From: Parahaliea maris
GTDB taxonomy: Bacteria; Pseudomonadota; Gammaproteobacteria; Pseudomonadales; Halieaceae
Length of the DNA stretch: 64,000 nt
Assembly (NCBI RefSeq): GCF_008064665.1
Contig: NZ_VRZA01000002.1
Span: 854,053 to 918,052 of the forward strand
Reading direction: 5' to 3'
In this document: piece after piece, positions 41,806-51,061 of the stretch
How positions within the stretch are numbered: the stretch's first letter is position 1
How the letters are laid out: each line of letters begins with the position of its first letter
Program-made: the position numbers and the translations under genes
Notes under the pieces: generated by a model
The model's input: the letters and a program-made list of their open reading frames with translations, nothing else
The model's database searches: none
What the model was told of the DNA's origin: nothing

Positions 41806-43470
41806 GTGGAGTTCGAGGCTTTACGTCGCCTCCGCGCAGATATCATCGCTACTATCGGACCGGGCAACAAGCCTGAAATGGAAGCCCTGTTCCAGCGCAC
41901 AGGGCCAGTAAACCTTGATTTCTGGTCCCCTCAGGGGGATACGCCGCTGTCAGCCGCAGTGCAATGCGGTGACGAGGATATTTGCGTATTGCTGCTGGCC
42001 CTCGGCGCCGACCCGGACTTGCGCTCCCTGGACGATAGGACCCCATTGATGCATGCCGTACTGGCCTGTGACACGGACCTGGTCAGGTGCCTGCTGCGTC
42101 ACGGGGCAGATGTGAACGTCGCCTCCGCGACCGGTTTCACTCCGCTAGCCTGCGCCGCCCTGAAAGAACTTCCCGGCATGGTTGAGTGGCTGCTGGAGGA
42201 GGGGGCCGACGCCACTCGCGTTGACGTATTTGGCATCGGCCCGATGGATCTGGCAGGAAGGGACGCCTCGACCAGCGCCTCGAGGGCCTGCAAACGATTG
42301 CTGAGACGCCATGGTGCAAAAAAACAACGCCTTGGGCGGGCGAGGGCGGCTATCGGCAGTGGGTTTGTTCTGCCTGATAGCTATTTTAATGAAAGTAAAC
42401 AGTTATCGACCAGCGTCGCCCATCCTGTACGGCATATTGTGTTCGCGGGCACACTACTGGCGTTCATGTTATCCGTTGCTTACGGGCCGTCTTTGGTGGT
42501 GGCTCTGATCATTTCTCTATGGTCGCTCCGCACGGCGCTGCGGCCGCGCAGGCAGGAAACCCTGGTTGATGCAGCCCCCAATGCTGTTGTGCATTTTCAT
42601 AATGCCAATATGCTTTTTATCGAGCGAATTCATCGAATAATGGGCGGTGAAATTGATCTCAATCCAACCGTACCGGATCCCGAGAGGACCTTTAACGAGA
42701 CCGAATTGCGTCGAAGCCAGATATTTCAAATTCTGGTAATGACGTTCATTTTTGTGGGCGGACTGGTCTTGGGAGACAATCTGGCAACCGACGGACTTTC
42801 AATAGTGCTTGGCTTTGTCATTGCAAGCTGCGACCTCGGACTCAAGGCCTGGCGCCTGCGCAAGATCAAGGGGTTCCTGCGAGAAGATCAGAAAATCCAT
42901 GACCAACGTGCACAGCAGATTGTCGAGGAACAGTTAGCGGGCGAGTCAGCTCAACAAGGCTTTTTGTTGTATTTGCGTGCCTTCAGCACCACAGGGAAAT
43001 TGAAGTCGGGTGACCTGGACTTCGAAACAGCGCTCGCCCTTGGTGAACCGCGGTCACTGCCTCTGGTGGCGCTGGGCGGCCCAGGTGAACATATTGGTGC
43101 GGGCCGGGCCCTGACCACGGAATCCAATTGGCGGAATGTGGTGCTGGGGTTGATGGATGCCAGCACGGCCATCTTCATCGTACCTTCATTGCGCGGTGGC
43201 ACAATGTGGGAAATGCTGCAGATTCGGGAAAAGCACTATTTGCATAAGACGATTTTTATTCTGCCTCCAGCGCAAGATCCGGATAAGCAGCGAACCAAGT
43301 GGCAGAACATCTGTGACGAGGTTGTTGGCTTCGCCATCGAATTCCCCGGGTTTCGAGAAGGCGGCCTCATGTTTACGATTGGCCAGGACGGCTTTGTTGC
43401 CGCGAATCAGCCGTTTGTCGGACTGCAGGAATGGGATGTCGCAAGCGAGGAAGGCGTCCCAAGGTACTGA
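41806..43470 (+). CDS. Ankyrin-repeat membrane protein with conserved LRAF/GxPGE C-terminal domain
   Basis: A 554-residue protein. Ankyrin repeats span about 42-170 (GDTPLSAAVQCGDEDICVLL, RTPLMHAVLACDTDLVRCLL, GFTPLACAALKELPGMVEWL). Membrane helices are at about 209-240 and 305-345. A cytoplasmic C-terminal domain (about 385-540) has the string YLRAF, LPLVALGGPGEHIGAGRA, NWRNVVLGLMDASTAIFIVPS and GGTMWEM. I recall this domain in diverse bacterial membrane proteins; its alternating strands and Gly-rich loops suggest a Rossmann-like nucleotide-binding fold, but function is unknown. The start is GTG at 41806. No partner gene is obvious. Confidence 0.7.
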   Translation: MEFEALRRLRADIIATIGPGNKPEMEALFQRTGPVNLDFWSPQGDTPLSAAVQCGDEDICVLLLALGADPDLRSLDDRTPLMHAVLACDTDLVRCLLRHGADVNVASATGFTPLACAALKELPGMVEWLLEEGADATRVDVFGIGPMDLAGRDASTSASRACKRLLRRHGAKKQRLGRARAAIGSGFVLPDSYFNESKQLSTSVAHPVRHIVFAGTLLAFMLSVAYGPSLVVALIISLWSLRTALRPRRQETLVDAAPNAVVHFHNANMLFIERIHRIMGGEIDLNPTVPDPERTFNETELRRSQIFQILVMTFIFVGGLVLGDNLATDGLSIVLGFVIASCDLGLKAWRLRKIKGFLREDQKIHDQRAQQIVEEQLAGESAQQGFLLYLRAFSTTGKLKSGDLDFETALALGEPRSLPLVALGGPGEHIGAGRALTTESNWRNVVLGLMDASTAIFIVPSLRGGTMWEMLQIREKHYLHKTIFILPPAQDPDKQRTKWQNICDEVVGFAIEFPGFREGGLMFTIGQDGFVAANQPFVGLQEWDVASEEGVPRY

Positions 43471-43730
43471 TTTACTGGTGGGAACCACCCTCAAGCGCCC
43501 CACCCGAAACTGCGCATAATCTATATTATGTTAAATAAAGGCTGGAGCTTTCTATGGGGCTACCCGTCTCAACTCGGGAATCAGAGTTCAAACGTTTCAC
43601 CTGGGCAAAATTTAACCCCTCCGTCCCCTTTTCAAACCCTCCGCCCCCTTTTCACTCCGTTCTCTTTTCAAATCCCGACTAAACTCCTATCAGTTATCGG
43701 CAGGTACTGATCACGCCAGGGAGATCCACC
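43471..43730. repeat. Intergenic region with degenerate CCTCCGYCCCCTTTTCA repeats
   Basis: Two near-identical 17-mers (43618-43634 and 43638-43654) at a 20-bp period, then a degenerate third copy (43655-43670). On the other strand they read as AAAAGGGGACGGAGG-type sequence, resembling REP-like or RAYT-associated elements. No gene is seen. Confidence 0.45.
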
Positions 43731-45245
43731 ATGGACAAGATTGAAAACAACGCCGTGGATTACATCGCACCCAAGTCAACACAGCTGTTGCTTGGAGTCA
43801 GTGCCGTTGTACTGTCCGCCCTGCTCTTTCTCACGCTCCCGGCACAGGCAGCAAAAGGGGGAAATGGTAGTGGCGGCAATGACACAACCTATACCGTGGG
43901 AGGCAGCGTGACCGGACTCGGGGCCGGTGGCACGATCTCACTGCAGCTTGACGGCACTTTCAGCGAATCCATAAACAAGAGCAACGGACCGTTTACATTT
44001 GCCGCAACGCTTGCCAGGCGAGACAGCTATACCGTCACCGTCACAGCACAACCCGATGGCGTTAATTGTGCCGTCACCAACGGCTCCGGCACCATTAACA
44101 AAAAGGACGTGACCAATGTCACCGTCACCTGTTCCGGAGACCCGGTTGTGACGACCTACAGCGTCGGCGGTGTGGTCACCGGGCTGGAGGGCAACCTGGT
44201 ACTGGACAACCTGGGAGAAGAGATTAGCCTGGGTGCTGACGGGATCTACGTCTTCCCGACCGAGCTCGCCGACGGGGCGAGCTACAGTGTCACGGTTTCC
44301 CAGTCGCCGGCAGGACAGAGCTGCTCGGTGGTCAATAGCTCTGGGGCCATTGCCGGCGCGGACGTGACGGATGTCAACGTTACCTGTGAGACCCCGGTTG
44401 CCAGCTTGGCCCATTTGGAAGGTGCCGGGGACAGTATCATGCGAGGCTACAATGCCTCCTGCACGGGGAACACAGGCTTCTTCGACCTCTTCTGCTATGC
44501 AGGGGGCGACCAGGACCAGCATTCCTTTCTCGACGGCTCAAGTTCATCCGTCTTCAGCCTTCTTGACCGTTATATCTCCCTGCAGGGTAATTTCAGTGGC
44601 AGCAAGGCCGCATCGATGTCCGGCTCTGAGATGACAGCACTGGACAAGAACAATTTCGCTACCCAGGCTGCAGCGATCGTAGCGTCGACCGCCCAACCGA
44701 CGGTTGTGGTCGTCGAACTCGGAGGGAATGACCTTTGCAACCGAAGTTCAGGCGCGGACCTCTACAGTGATGAGGAATGGCGTACGGCAGTTCAGGCCGG
44801 GCTGGATGTACTGGTCAACCAGCTCCCCGATGGATCCACCGTCTACCTCTCCAGTGTGCCCAGGGTACAAGATCTCAGAAGCGTGGGGCTCGCCAAACAG
44901 TCGGCAGAAAGCGGGGTCAATTGCGAGTCTTTCTGGGCCAGCTACGACGTCTGCACCATCGCGACGGCGAACGACACCAACTTTGATGCGCTGCAGGAGC
45001 GTCAGCAGGCCTACAACGAAATTCTAGCCGAAGAGGCCATCAGCTATAACACCACAGCATCCACTACGGGTGTGGAAGTTGTGGCTGAATATCAGGCTGT
45101 ACTGCTCAATAGCTCAACCCCCGCCGTCGGTAATTACGGCTTTGCACCCAGCGAAATCAACGGTGGCGACTGCTTCCACCCGAGTATTTCCGGCCAGAAC
45201 AAGTTGTCGGAGATCCTGTGGAACAACAATCCATTCGTCTGGTGA
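43731..45245 (+). CDS. Exported SGNH/GDSL hydrolase with two N-terminal beta repeats
   Basis: A 504-residue exported esterase-type protein. The N-terminal hydrophobic segment ends PAQA-AK (about 41). Two ~85-residue beta modules follow (YTVGGSVTGL..., YSVGGVVTGL...), each closing with VTNVTVTC or VTDVNVTC. The SGNH domain has GDSIMRG (Ser235), ELGGNDLC (Asn block) and GGDCFHPS, with Asp480 and His483. It probably removes acyl or acetyl groups from a polysaccharide or lipid. The ATG follows AGGGAG. Alone on its strand. Confidence 0.82.
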   Translation: MDKIENNAVDYIAPKSTQLLLGVSAVVLSALLFLTLPAQAAKGGNGSGGNDTTYTVGGSVTGLGAGGTISLQLDGTFSESINKSNGPFTFAATLARRDSYTVTVTAQPDGVNCAVTNGSGTINKKDVTNVTVTCSGDPVVTTYSVGGVVTGLEGNLVLDNLGEEISLGADGIYVFPTELADGASYSVTVSQSPAGQSCSVVNSSGAIAGADVTDVNVTCETPVASLAHLEGAGDSIMRGYNASCTGNTGFFDLFCYAGGDQDQHSFLDGSSSSVFSLLDRYISLQGNFSGSKAASMSGSEMTALDKNNFATQAAAIVASTAQPTVVVVELGGNDLCNRSSGADLYSDEEWRTAVQAGLDVLVNQLPDGSTVYLSSVPRVQDLRSVGLAKQSAESGVNCESFWASYDVCTIATANDTNFDALQERQQAYNEILAEEAISYNTTASTTGVEVVAEYQAVLLNSSTPAVGNYGFAPSEINGGDCFHPSISGQNKLSEILWNNNPFVW

Positions 45246-46751
45246 TCAATTCTCGAACCGGTAGGTCAGGTGATGCGCAAGGCCGCCCTTCCGCATCACC
45301 CTTAACCGCACCTCATCCGCTGACTGCAGCGCATTCCATAGCGGCTTGTCACCCTCGTGCATCGGCTTCTCATTCACCAGTACGATGACATCGCCCTCCT
45401 CCAGCCCCAGCAATTCGTAAAGACCGCCAGGAGCAATGGTTGCGACCCGCAGCAGGTGATAACCGCCTGCGGTCAGTGGTACCGGCTCCAGATCGGCCTC
45501 GAGTGCGGCCACGTCGGACATCCGGACCAATACCTCAGTGCGATCGAGAGTGACGGGCACACCCCGATGGGGATACTGCAGCGCCGCCACCTGCTCCGGC
45601 TCCGCTGGCTCAACTACGCCTGAGTCATTGGTCGGCAACTCGGGCGGTCCGTCGAAACCTACCCATTCGGCAACACCACGATTCAGTATTTCAACGCGGT
45701 CCCGCGCAATACGCCGCACGGTCACCTCGCCCCCCAGAGAATCGCCCTCTCGATAAAACCCTGCCGCTTGCCGAGCCCCGGCCGGCGCAATTGCTGCAAG
45801 GCCGAGTCCCGGTGTAGCCGAATACAGCAGTCCCGTGACCTGTAGTGGTAGCACGGAAAGTTTATCCGCTGATGCCATCCGGGGTGATGCAAGGTCCAGG
45901 CGCTTGAGTTCAAGCTCAATCAGCCAGACCAGATGCCACGGCTCAGGCTGGCTTCCGGCGTAGAGCCCGTTAACGAATACAGCCGGTACGGAATTCACAC
46001 CGATTTCTCTTGCCAACTCGGCATCCGACCGTACCTTGCTCCGGTTGACGTGTTTCTCCATGCAGGCGGTAAATTGTTCCTCCGATAGCCCTGCTCCGCG
46101 ACTGGCTGTAAGAATACGCCCCTGGTCGGGAGGGCCCGACCCGGCGAACATCAAATCGCGAAACTGCCAGTATCGGCCTTGCTCAAGGGCACAGAAACTT
46201 GCCTCTGCGGCCTGCGAAGCGTAGCGATGAAATGGAAGAACCAGTTCCCGGTCGTATGACTGCACCAAGCCGGCATACAGAGGGAGAACGTGGCTCAATT
46301 GCTTCTGCAAGCGCAGGCAGTGGGACGACTCGAGGTTACAAAAAGCCCCTATTTCAATGGGAAACTCGCCCTTCGGGCGCACTCGCTCTGACCCTGCCAC
46401 ACGATCTACCCGGGGTGGTACCGGGGGTTGCAGATAGATCTCTGCGACACGCTCCTTGGCCCCGTTCGTATCCAGGCCTTCCAGCAATCTGGCTTCTAGC
46501 GTGCCGCGCAGCAGGCGGTACCTTTGTAAATCGATGTCATGCAGGGAGAGACTCAGCGCCTGCTCGACATCAGTCAGCGCAATGTCACTGCCTGCTATTG
46601 CACCGACCACGCCCGGTGCTGAGGGGCTGCCTGACGCCGGTACCTGTGCGCCCGGAGTCTCCTGTGGGTCGCAGGCCATGGCGGCGAGCATAACCGGAAA
46701 GATCCACATCACTCTCAGGACACCGCTTGCCTGTCGCCTGCCCATTTTCAT
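45246..46751 (-). CDS. Lipoprotein-like fusion: DsbA-type thioredoxin fold + GspC HR + PDZ
   Basis: About 501 residues. The signal sequence ends AAMAC, with Cys27 as a possible lipidation site. Residues about 130-285 form a DsbA-like domain: EIGAFCNLESSHC, with a Ser-Ser-His-Cys site instead of CxxC, a helical insert, and the cis-Pro loop VNSVPAVFVNG. Residues about 298-366 match the homology region of type II secretion GspC (LPLQVTGLLYSATPGLGLAAI, YREGDSLGGEV, RDRVEILNRGVAEWVGF). Residues 405-500 are a GspC-type PDZ (LYELLGLEEGDVIVLVNEKPM). The combination is unusual. No gsp genes are near. Convergent with the SGNH gene. Confidence 0.75.
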   Translation of the reverse strand: MKMGRRQASGVLRVMWIFPVMLAAMACDPQETPGAQVPASGSPSAPGVVGAIAGSDIALTDVEQALSLSLHDIDLQRYRLLRGTLEARLLEGLDTNGAKERVAEIYLQPPVPPRVDRVAGSERVRPKGEFPIEIGAFCNLESSHCLRLQKQLSHVLPLYAGLVQSYDRELVLPFHRYASQAAEASFCALEQGRYWQFRDLMFAGSGPPDQGRILTASRGAGLSEEQFTACMEKHVNRSKVRSDAELAREIGVNSVPAVFVNGLYAGSQPEPWHLVWLIELELKRLDLASPRMASADKLSVLPLQVTGLLYSATPGLGLAAIAPAGARQAAGFYREGDSLGGEVTVRRIARDRVEILNRGVAEWVGFDGPPELPTNDSGVVEPAEPEQVAALQYPHRGVPVTLDRTEVLVRMSDVAALEADLEPVPLTAGGYHLLRVATIAPGGLYELLGLEEGDVIVLVNEKPMHEGDKPLWNALQSADEVRLRVMRKGGLAHHLTYRFEN

Positions 46752-46936
46752 TGCCTGTTTATCGGCTAACACACTTAAAATACTTATCACCCGGTTTTTC
46801 AGGATGCCGGTCAATATTAACCCACCAAAAGTAGAACACCAGCTGCATGGAGCCGGGCTGGTAATCCAGTTCGACACCTCATCTTGACTGCTTAGGCAAT
46901 CATTCTTGAATACTCTGGCGCGCGCTTCAACAACCT

Positions 46937-46955
46937 ATACAATACTTCGTTGTAT
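46937..46955. promoter_or_regulatory. Short dyad upstream of SDR gene
   Basis: ATACAA-N7-TTGTAT, 6-bp arms, about 85 bp before the SDR start. Possible operator; no other support. Confidence 0.3.
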
Positions 46956-47039
46956 GCCAGTGCAGCAGCCCGATACAGGACTGGTGCTGTGGCCGGGGAT
47001 ACCCTCGCTTGTAGTCACAATGCCTGACAGGAAAACCCA

Positions 47040-47948
47040 GTGAGTACTAAAACAATTGTCGTTACTGGCGCCAATGCCGGTATTGGTTTTGAAGTATCAC
47101 GACATTTCGCCCAGCGCGGCTTTCGTGTGGTCATGGCCTGCCGCAATATGGAAAAGGCACTCAAGGCACAGCAGGACATTATCGCAGCGTACCCTGAGGC
47201 AGATACCCTCGTCATGCAGCTGGATGTATCCAACCTTGACTCTGTACGCAGATTCGCAGAGGCTTTGGCGGCACAGGTCGGCTCACTCGATATCCTGGTA
47301 AACAACGCCGGCATCGTGGCCATTCCGCTGGAGCGCAATAGTGACGGTCATGAAATGCAGTTGGCCACAAACTATCTGGGAGCCTTCTCCCTGACCGGCC
47401 TGCTACTCCCAATGTTCAACAACAAAGCGGGCTGTCGCATCGTCAACGTCGGCAGTCTCGCTCATCGCCTGGGCAAACTGGATGTTGAAAACCTCAATTG
47501 GCAAGCCTGGGAATACGACCAGTGGAAGGCCTACGCCCAATCCAAGTTGGCGATGATGAGCCATACCCTGGAGCTTAACCGCCGCCTCAGCGAAAACGGC
47601 AGTCCGATAATCGCCCTGGCCGCTCACCCCGGTTTTGCCAACACCAACATTCACCAGAACAGCCCCGCCCTCTCCAAAGAGCGCAAGGGTCTCAGTAAAT
47701 GGATTCATGGCACGCTCGAGCGGCACATACCGTCCGCCCAGTCTGCTTCCCGGCCCATTATCCTTGCCGCCGAGGGAAGTGACGTCTCTGGCGGTGAGTA
47801 CTACGGCCCTGGCGGATTTCTCGAAATAGGCGGCAAGCCTGCCAGGGCCACCATCAACAAGGCGGCGCGCAACGCCGAAACTGCCACTGTCCTCTGGCAG
47901 GCATCGGAACAGCTGACGGGTGTCAGCTACCTGAGCGATGCCAGGTAG
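47040..47948 (+). CDS. SDR family oxidoreductase (retinol-dehydrogenase-like)
   Basis: A 302-residue short-chain dehydrogenase of the extended retinol dehydrogenase/protochlorophyllide reductase type. The cofactor motif is TGANAGIG (9-16), NNAG lies near residue 93, Ser is in NVGSLAHRLG, and YAQSK is the catalytic pair. The family acts on hydrophobic alcohols and ketones. The start is GTG at 47040. It is convergent with the EamA transporter. Confidence 0.87.
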   Translation: MSTKTIVVTGANAGIGFEVSRHFAQRGFRVVMACRNMEKALKAQQDIIAAYPEADTLVMQLDVSNLDSVRRFAEALAAQVGSLDILVNNAGIVAIPLERNSDGHEMQLATNYLGAFSLTGLLLPMFNNKAGCRIVNVGSLAHRLGKLDVENLNWQAWEYDQWKAYAQSKLAMMSHTLELNRRLSENGSPIIALAAHPGFANTNIHQNSPALSKERKGLSKWIHGTLERHIPSAQSASRPIILAAEGSDVSGGEYYGPGGFLEIGGKPARATINKAARNAETATVLWQASEQLTGVSYLSDAR

Positions 47949-47973
47949 CCGACTGCGAACATTCCCGGTGTGG

Positions 47974-48834
47974 CTATGCCCTCCCTCTTTGTGTATTGAG
48001 AATAAACAGTAAAAGTCCGCCCAGCACGGCGAGCGAAGCGCCGGCAAACCTGAGCGTCAGCGCTTCCTCCAGCAACAGGACCCCTCCAAGAGCGGCAATG
48101 ACGGGCACGCTTAGCAGGACGGTGGCGGCCGTGGTGGCACGCAGCGCCGGCAGCACCGCATACCACAGGGCGTAACCCAGTCCGGAAGCGATAGCTCCGG
48201 AGGCAATGGCATAGGCCACACCCGCGGCGCTCCACGATTCCTCTCGTCCATTCGCAGCGAGGAAGAGGATTAGCGCAAAGGGCACACAGCGAATGAAATT
48301 TCCCGCAGTGGCAGACGTCGGCTCACGCGCTCCCCGGCCACGCAGCGAGTAGATGCCCCAGCCGGCGCCAGCTGCGGTCATCAGAACGGCCCCGAGAGCT
48401 GACGGCGCCTCCACACCAGGAAGTACGAGCCAAACCAGTCCGGCAGCGGCGAGGAGAGCACCCTCGACCTGCTTTGTGTTGAGTCGCTCACCTGACCATA
48501 AGCCGTAAGCGATCATGGTGATCTGGACTGCCCCAAAAAGCAGCAGGGCACCACTTCCGGCGCTGAGGGTGAGATAGGCGAAGGAGAAGCCAGCGGCATA
48601 AGCGAACAGCGCTGCACTTGAAATCCAGTCGCCAGCAACCTGGAACTGTCGCTGCCTGACGACCACCAGAAGCCAAAGGAACAGCGCTCCTGACGCAATT
48701 CGGACGACAGTAAAGCTCGCTGCGCCAATGCTCCCTGAGGCCAGGGCCTCCCGGCACAACAGGGAATTCGCAGCAAACGCCACCATGACAAACGAGGTGA
48801 GGCCGGCGTTTCGAATGATGGATTGGGTGGCCAT
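47974..48834 (-). CDS. DMT superfamily transporter (EamA)
   Basis: A 286-residue inner-membrane protein with ten predicted helices made of two EamA repeats (about 10-135 and 145-280). Typical motifs are AASGAIASGLGYALWYAVLPAL and LLSVPVIAALGGVLLLEEAL. It probably exports a metabolite; the substrate is unknown. It is divergent from the aldo/keto reductase. Confidence 0.88.
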   Translation of the reverse strand: MATQSIIRNAGLTSFVMVAFAANSLLCREALASGSIGAASFTVVRIASGALFLWLLVVVRQRQFQVAGDWISSAALFAYAAGFSFAYLTLSAGSGALLLFGAVQITMIAYGLWSGERLNTKQVEGALLAAAGLVWLVLPGVEAPSALGAVLMTAAGAGWGIYSLRGRGAREPTSATAGNFIRCVPFALILFLAANGREESWSAAGVAYAIASGAIASGLGYALWYAVLPALRATTAATVLLSVPVIAALGGVLLLEEALTLRFAGASLAVLGGLLLFILNTQRGRA

Positions 48835-48958
48835 GAATACGATCCCGGTTGAGGCATACGCGTTCAGGTAGCCGGTACAGGGCAGTCAACCACGTTCTGG
48901 TCTAGAGTCAAGGTACACGTTTACGCTGACTGTACTGTTGCAGACGGAAGAGGCCTCC

Positions 48959-49933
48959 ATGAACTATCGCAGACTGGGCTCCGCTGGCTTGAAACTGTCG
49001 GAGCTGTCATTTGGCTCCTGGGTGACATTCAACAAGCAGGTAGACAAAAAACTGGCCGAGAGGATGTTCGGCATCTGCTTTGATGCCGGCGTGAACTTCT
49101 TTGATAATGCGGAAGGCTATGAACGCGGCCAGTCGGAAATCGTGATGGGGGAGGCACTCAAGCGCCTGGGCCGCCCGCGGGACAGCTACTGTGTTTCATC
49201 CAAGGTGTTCTTTGGGATACACAGCCATCCCCTGCCCTCACAGGTCGGACTCAGCCGCAAGCACGTCACGGAAGCCTGTCACCAGGCGTTGCAGCGGCTC
49301 CAGGTCGACTATCTGGATCTCTACTTCTGCCACCGTGCTGATCCCGACACCCCGATCGGCGAGACGGTGTGGGCTATGCACAACCTGGTCACACAGGGCA
49401 AAGTGCTGTATTGGGGTACGTCCGAATGGACGGCGGATGAGATTATCGAAGCGCACCGCTTTGCTGCAGCCAATCACCTGACGCCGCCAACCATGGAGCA
49501 ACCGCAGTACAACCTGCTGGACAGAGAACGCTTCGAGGTCGAGTACGCACCGTTGTATGAGCAATACGGCATGGGCACGACAATCTGGTCGCCGCTGGCC
49601 TCCGGTGCTTTGACCGGCAAATACCTCGAGAGCATACCTCCCAACTCGCGGGCGAGCCTTCCCGGCTATGAATGGCTGCGGGAGCGCATGGTCGAGAGTG
49701 AGCGCGGGCAGGAGCGCATGGCGAGGGTTCGGCAGTTGTTACCCCTCGCCGAAGAACTGGGCACCACCCCTTCGAAACTTGCCATCGCGTGGTGTTTGCT
49801 CAACCCCAATGTCTCCACCGTTATCCTCGGCGCATCGCGGGTTGAGCAATTGGAAGAGAATCTCGGGGCCGCTGAAGTCGTGCCAAAACTGGACCCGAGC
49901 ATGAGAGAGAAGCTCGCCAGCCTCGCCGGCTAG
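48959..49933 (+). CDS. Aldo/keto reductase (Kv-beta-like)
   Basis: A 324-residue TIM-barrel reductase. Asp and Tyr of the active site are seen in FFDNAEGYERGQSE, Lys in SSKVFFG, and His in YFCHRADP. The NADPH-binding end is STVILGASRVEQLEENL. It closely follows the pattern of voltage-gated potassium channel beta subunit-like reductases that act on aldehydes and ketones. The ATG at 48959 follows a GGAAGAGG site and excludes seven extra upstream residues. Confidence 0.9.
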   Translation: MNYRRLGSAGLKLSELSFGSWVTFNKQVDKKLAERMFGICFDAGVNFFDNAEGYERGQSEIVMGEALKRLGRPRDSYCVSSKVFFGIHSHPLPSQVGLSRKHVTEACHQALQRLQVDYLDLYFCHRADPDTPIGETVWAMHNLVTQGKVLYWGTSEWTADEIIEAHRFAAANHLTPPTMEQPQYNLLDRERFEVEYAPLYEQYGMGTTIWSPLASGALTGKYLESIPPNSRASLPGYEWLRERMVESERGQERMARVRQLLPLAEELGTTPSKLAIAWCLLNPNVSTVILGASRVEQLEENLGAAEVVPKLDPSMREKLASLAG

Positions 49934-50040
49934 GTTGATGCCGGCGCCCCGTTTTTCCTTTCCGAAGGAACAAACCGTCTGGTTGCGAAAATCACATCAT
50001 TCGCACTACCCTGAAGCGAAACGTTAGGGAACCCAGGAAA

Positions 50041-50907
50041 ATGCCCGTCGATTTCGAACAAATAGATGCCTTCAGTCACCGGCCACTATACGGTAACCCT
50101 GCCGCTGTCGTCTTTGATGCCGATGACATCCCGACTGCGACCATGCAGAAGATCGCCCGGGAGATGAACCTGTCGGAAACGGTATTTATCCTCCGGCCCA
50201 CCACACCCGAAGCGGATTACCGGGTGCGCATCTTTACCCCCTTGAGTGAACTGCCATTTGCGGGTCACCCGACCGTAGCGGCTTCGCATGCCGTACTGAC
50301 CCGGTTTCCTGAAAAGGCGGAAGCGACCCTGCTGCGCCAGGAATGCGGTATCGGCATCGTCCCGGTAGAGGTACTCCCCTCTCCGTCCGGTGGCAAGCTG
50401 TTGCGCATGACCCAGGCAAAGCCTGAATATCGGTCCGTCGGTATACCCCGTGAGCTGATGGCGAAGATGCTGGGGTGCAGCGACGAGGCGCTGGCTGAGA
50501 CACCCTTCGAAGTGGTCTCCACCGGAGTGCCCTGGTTGATTGTGCAACTCTCACGGTTCGCGGCGATGCCTGGGCTGGAGCCCGACATGAGCCTTATCGC
50601 CAGTGAGTGTAAAAGCGTGGGCGCCGCAGGCATCACCGTGTTTGTCGAGCGCAGTAACGGCGGGCCGGTGCGTATTCGGGTACGAACCTTCGCTCCCGGT
50701 GAAGGCGTCAATGAAGACCCGGTCTGCGGCTCGGGCAACGGATCGGTTGCCGCCTATATGGCCAAACACGTGGATTCAGGTCAATCCGCGGGCCACTACC
50801 TCGCGGAGCAGGGTATCGAAATTGACCGCGATGGCATCGTCGATGCGTCCTGGAGCCGGGCAGGAGACGACCTGCAGGTGAAAATCGCAGGTGAAAATCG
50901 CAGGTGA
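50041..50907 (+). CDS. PhzF family epimerase/isomerase, C-terminus altered by 13-bp duplication
   Basis: A 288-residue PhzF-fold protein with FSHRPLYGNPAAVV, the catalytic Glu in MNLSETVFIL, FAGHPTVAASHAVL, and EDPVCGSGNGSVAAYM in the second half. A 13-bp unit, AAAATCGCAGGTG, is present twice in tandem at 50881-50893 and 50894-50906, shifting the frame into an early TGA. Removing one copy gives GDDLQVKIAGEAAMVARGQLHF, the normal end of PhzF proteins, with a TAG at 50942. About 15 residues of the last strand are thus replaced by ENRR. The activity of the altered protein is uncertain. Confidence 0.85.
   Translation: MPVDFEQIDAFSHRPLYGNPAAVVFDADDIPTATMQKIAREMNLSETVFILRPTTPEADYRVRIFTPLSELPFAGHPTVAASHAVLTRFPEKAEATLLRQECGIGIVPVEVLPSPSGGKLLRMTQAKPEYRSVGIPRELMAKMLGCSDEALAETPFEVVSTGVPWLIVQLSRFAAMPGLEPDMSLIASECKSVGAAGITVFVERSNGGPVRIRVRTFAPGEGVNEDPVCGSGNGSVAAYMAKHVDSGQSAGHYLAEQGIEIDRDGIVDASWSRAGDDLQVKIAGENRR
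50881..50906 (+). repeat. 13-bp tandem duplication in phzF-like gene
   Basis: Two perfect adjacent copies of AAAATCGCAGGTG. The unit is not a multiple of three and changes the reading frame at the 3' end of the gene. Typical of slipped-strand replication. Confidence 0.9.
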
Positions 50908-51061
50908 AGCGGCCATGGTGGCCAGGGGTCAGTTACACTTCTAGATTAGCGGTGCTGAAGCGCAGCAGCGTTCACCCGATCCCGGCAAATGGCGCAGCAT
51001 TGCGGGCCGGTCGCTCAACGTAAACAACAACCTGCGAGAACGCCCGGCTCGGAATAGCCGA

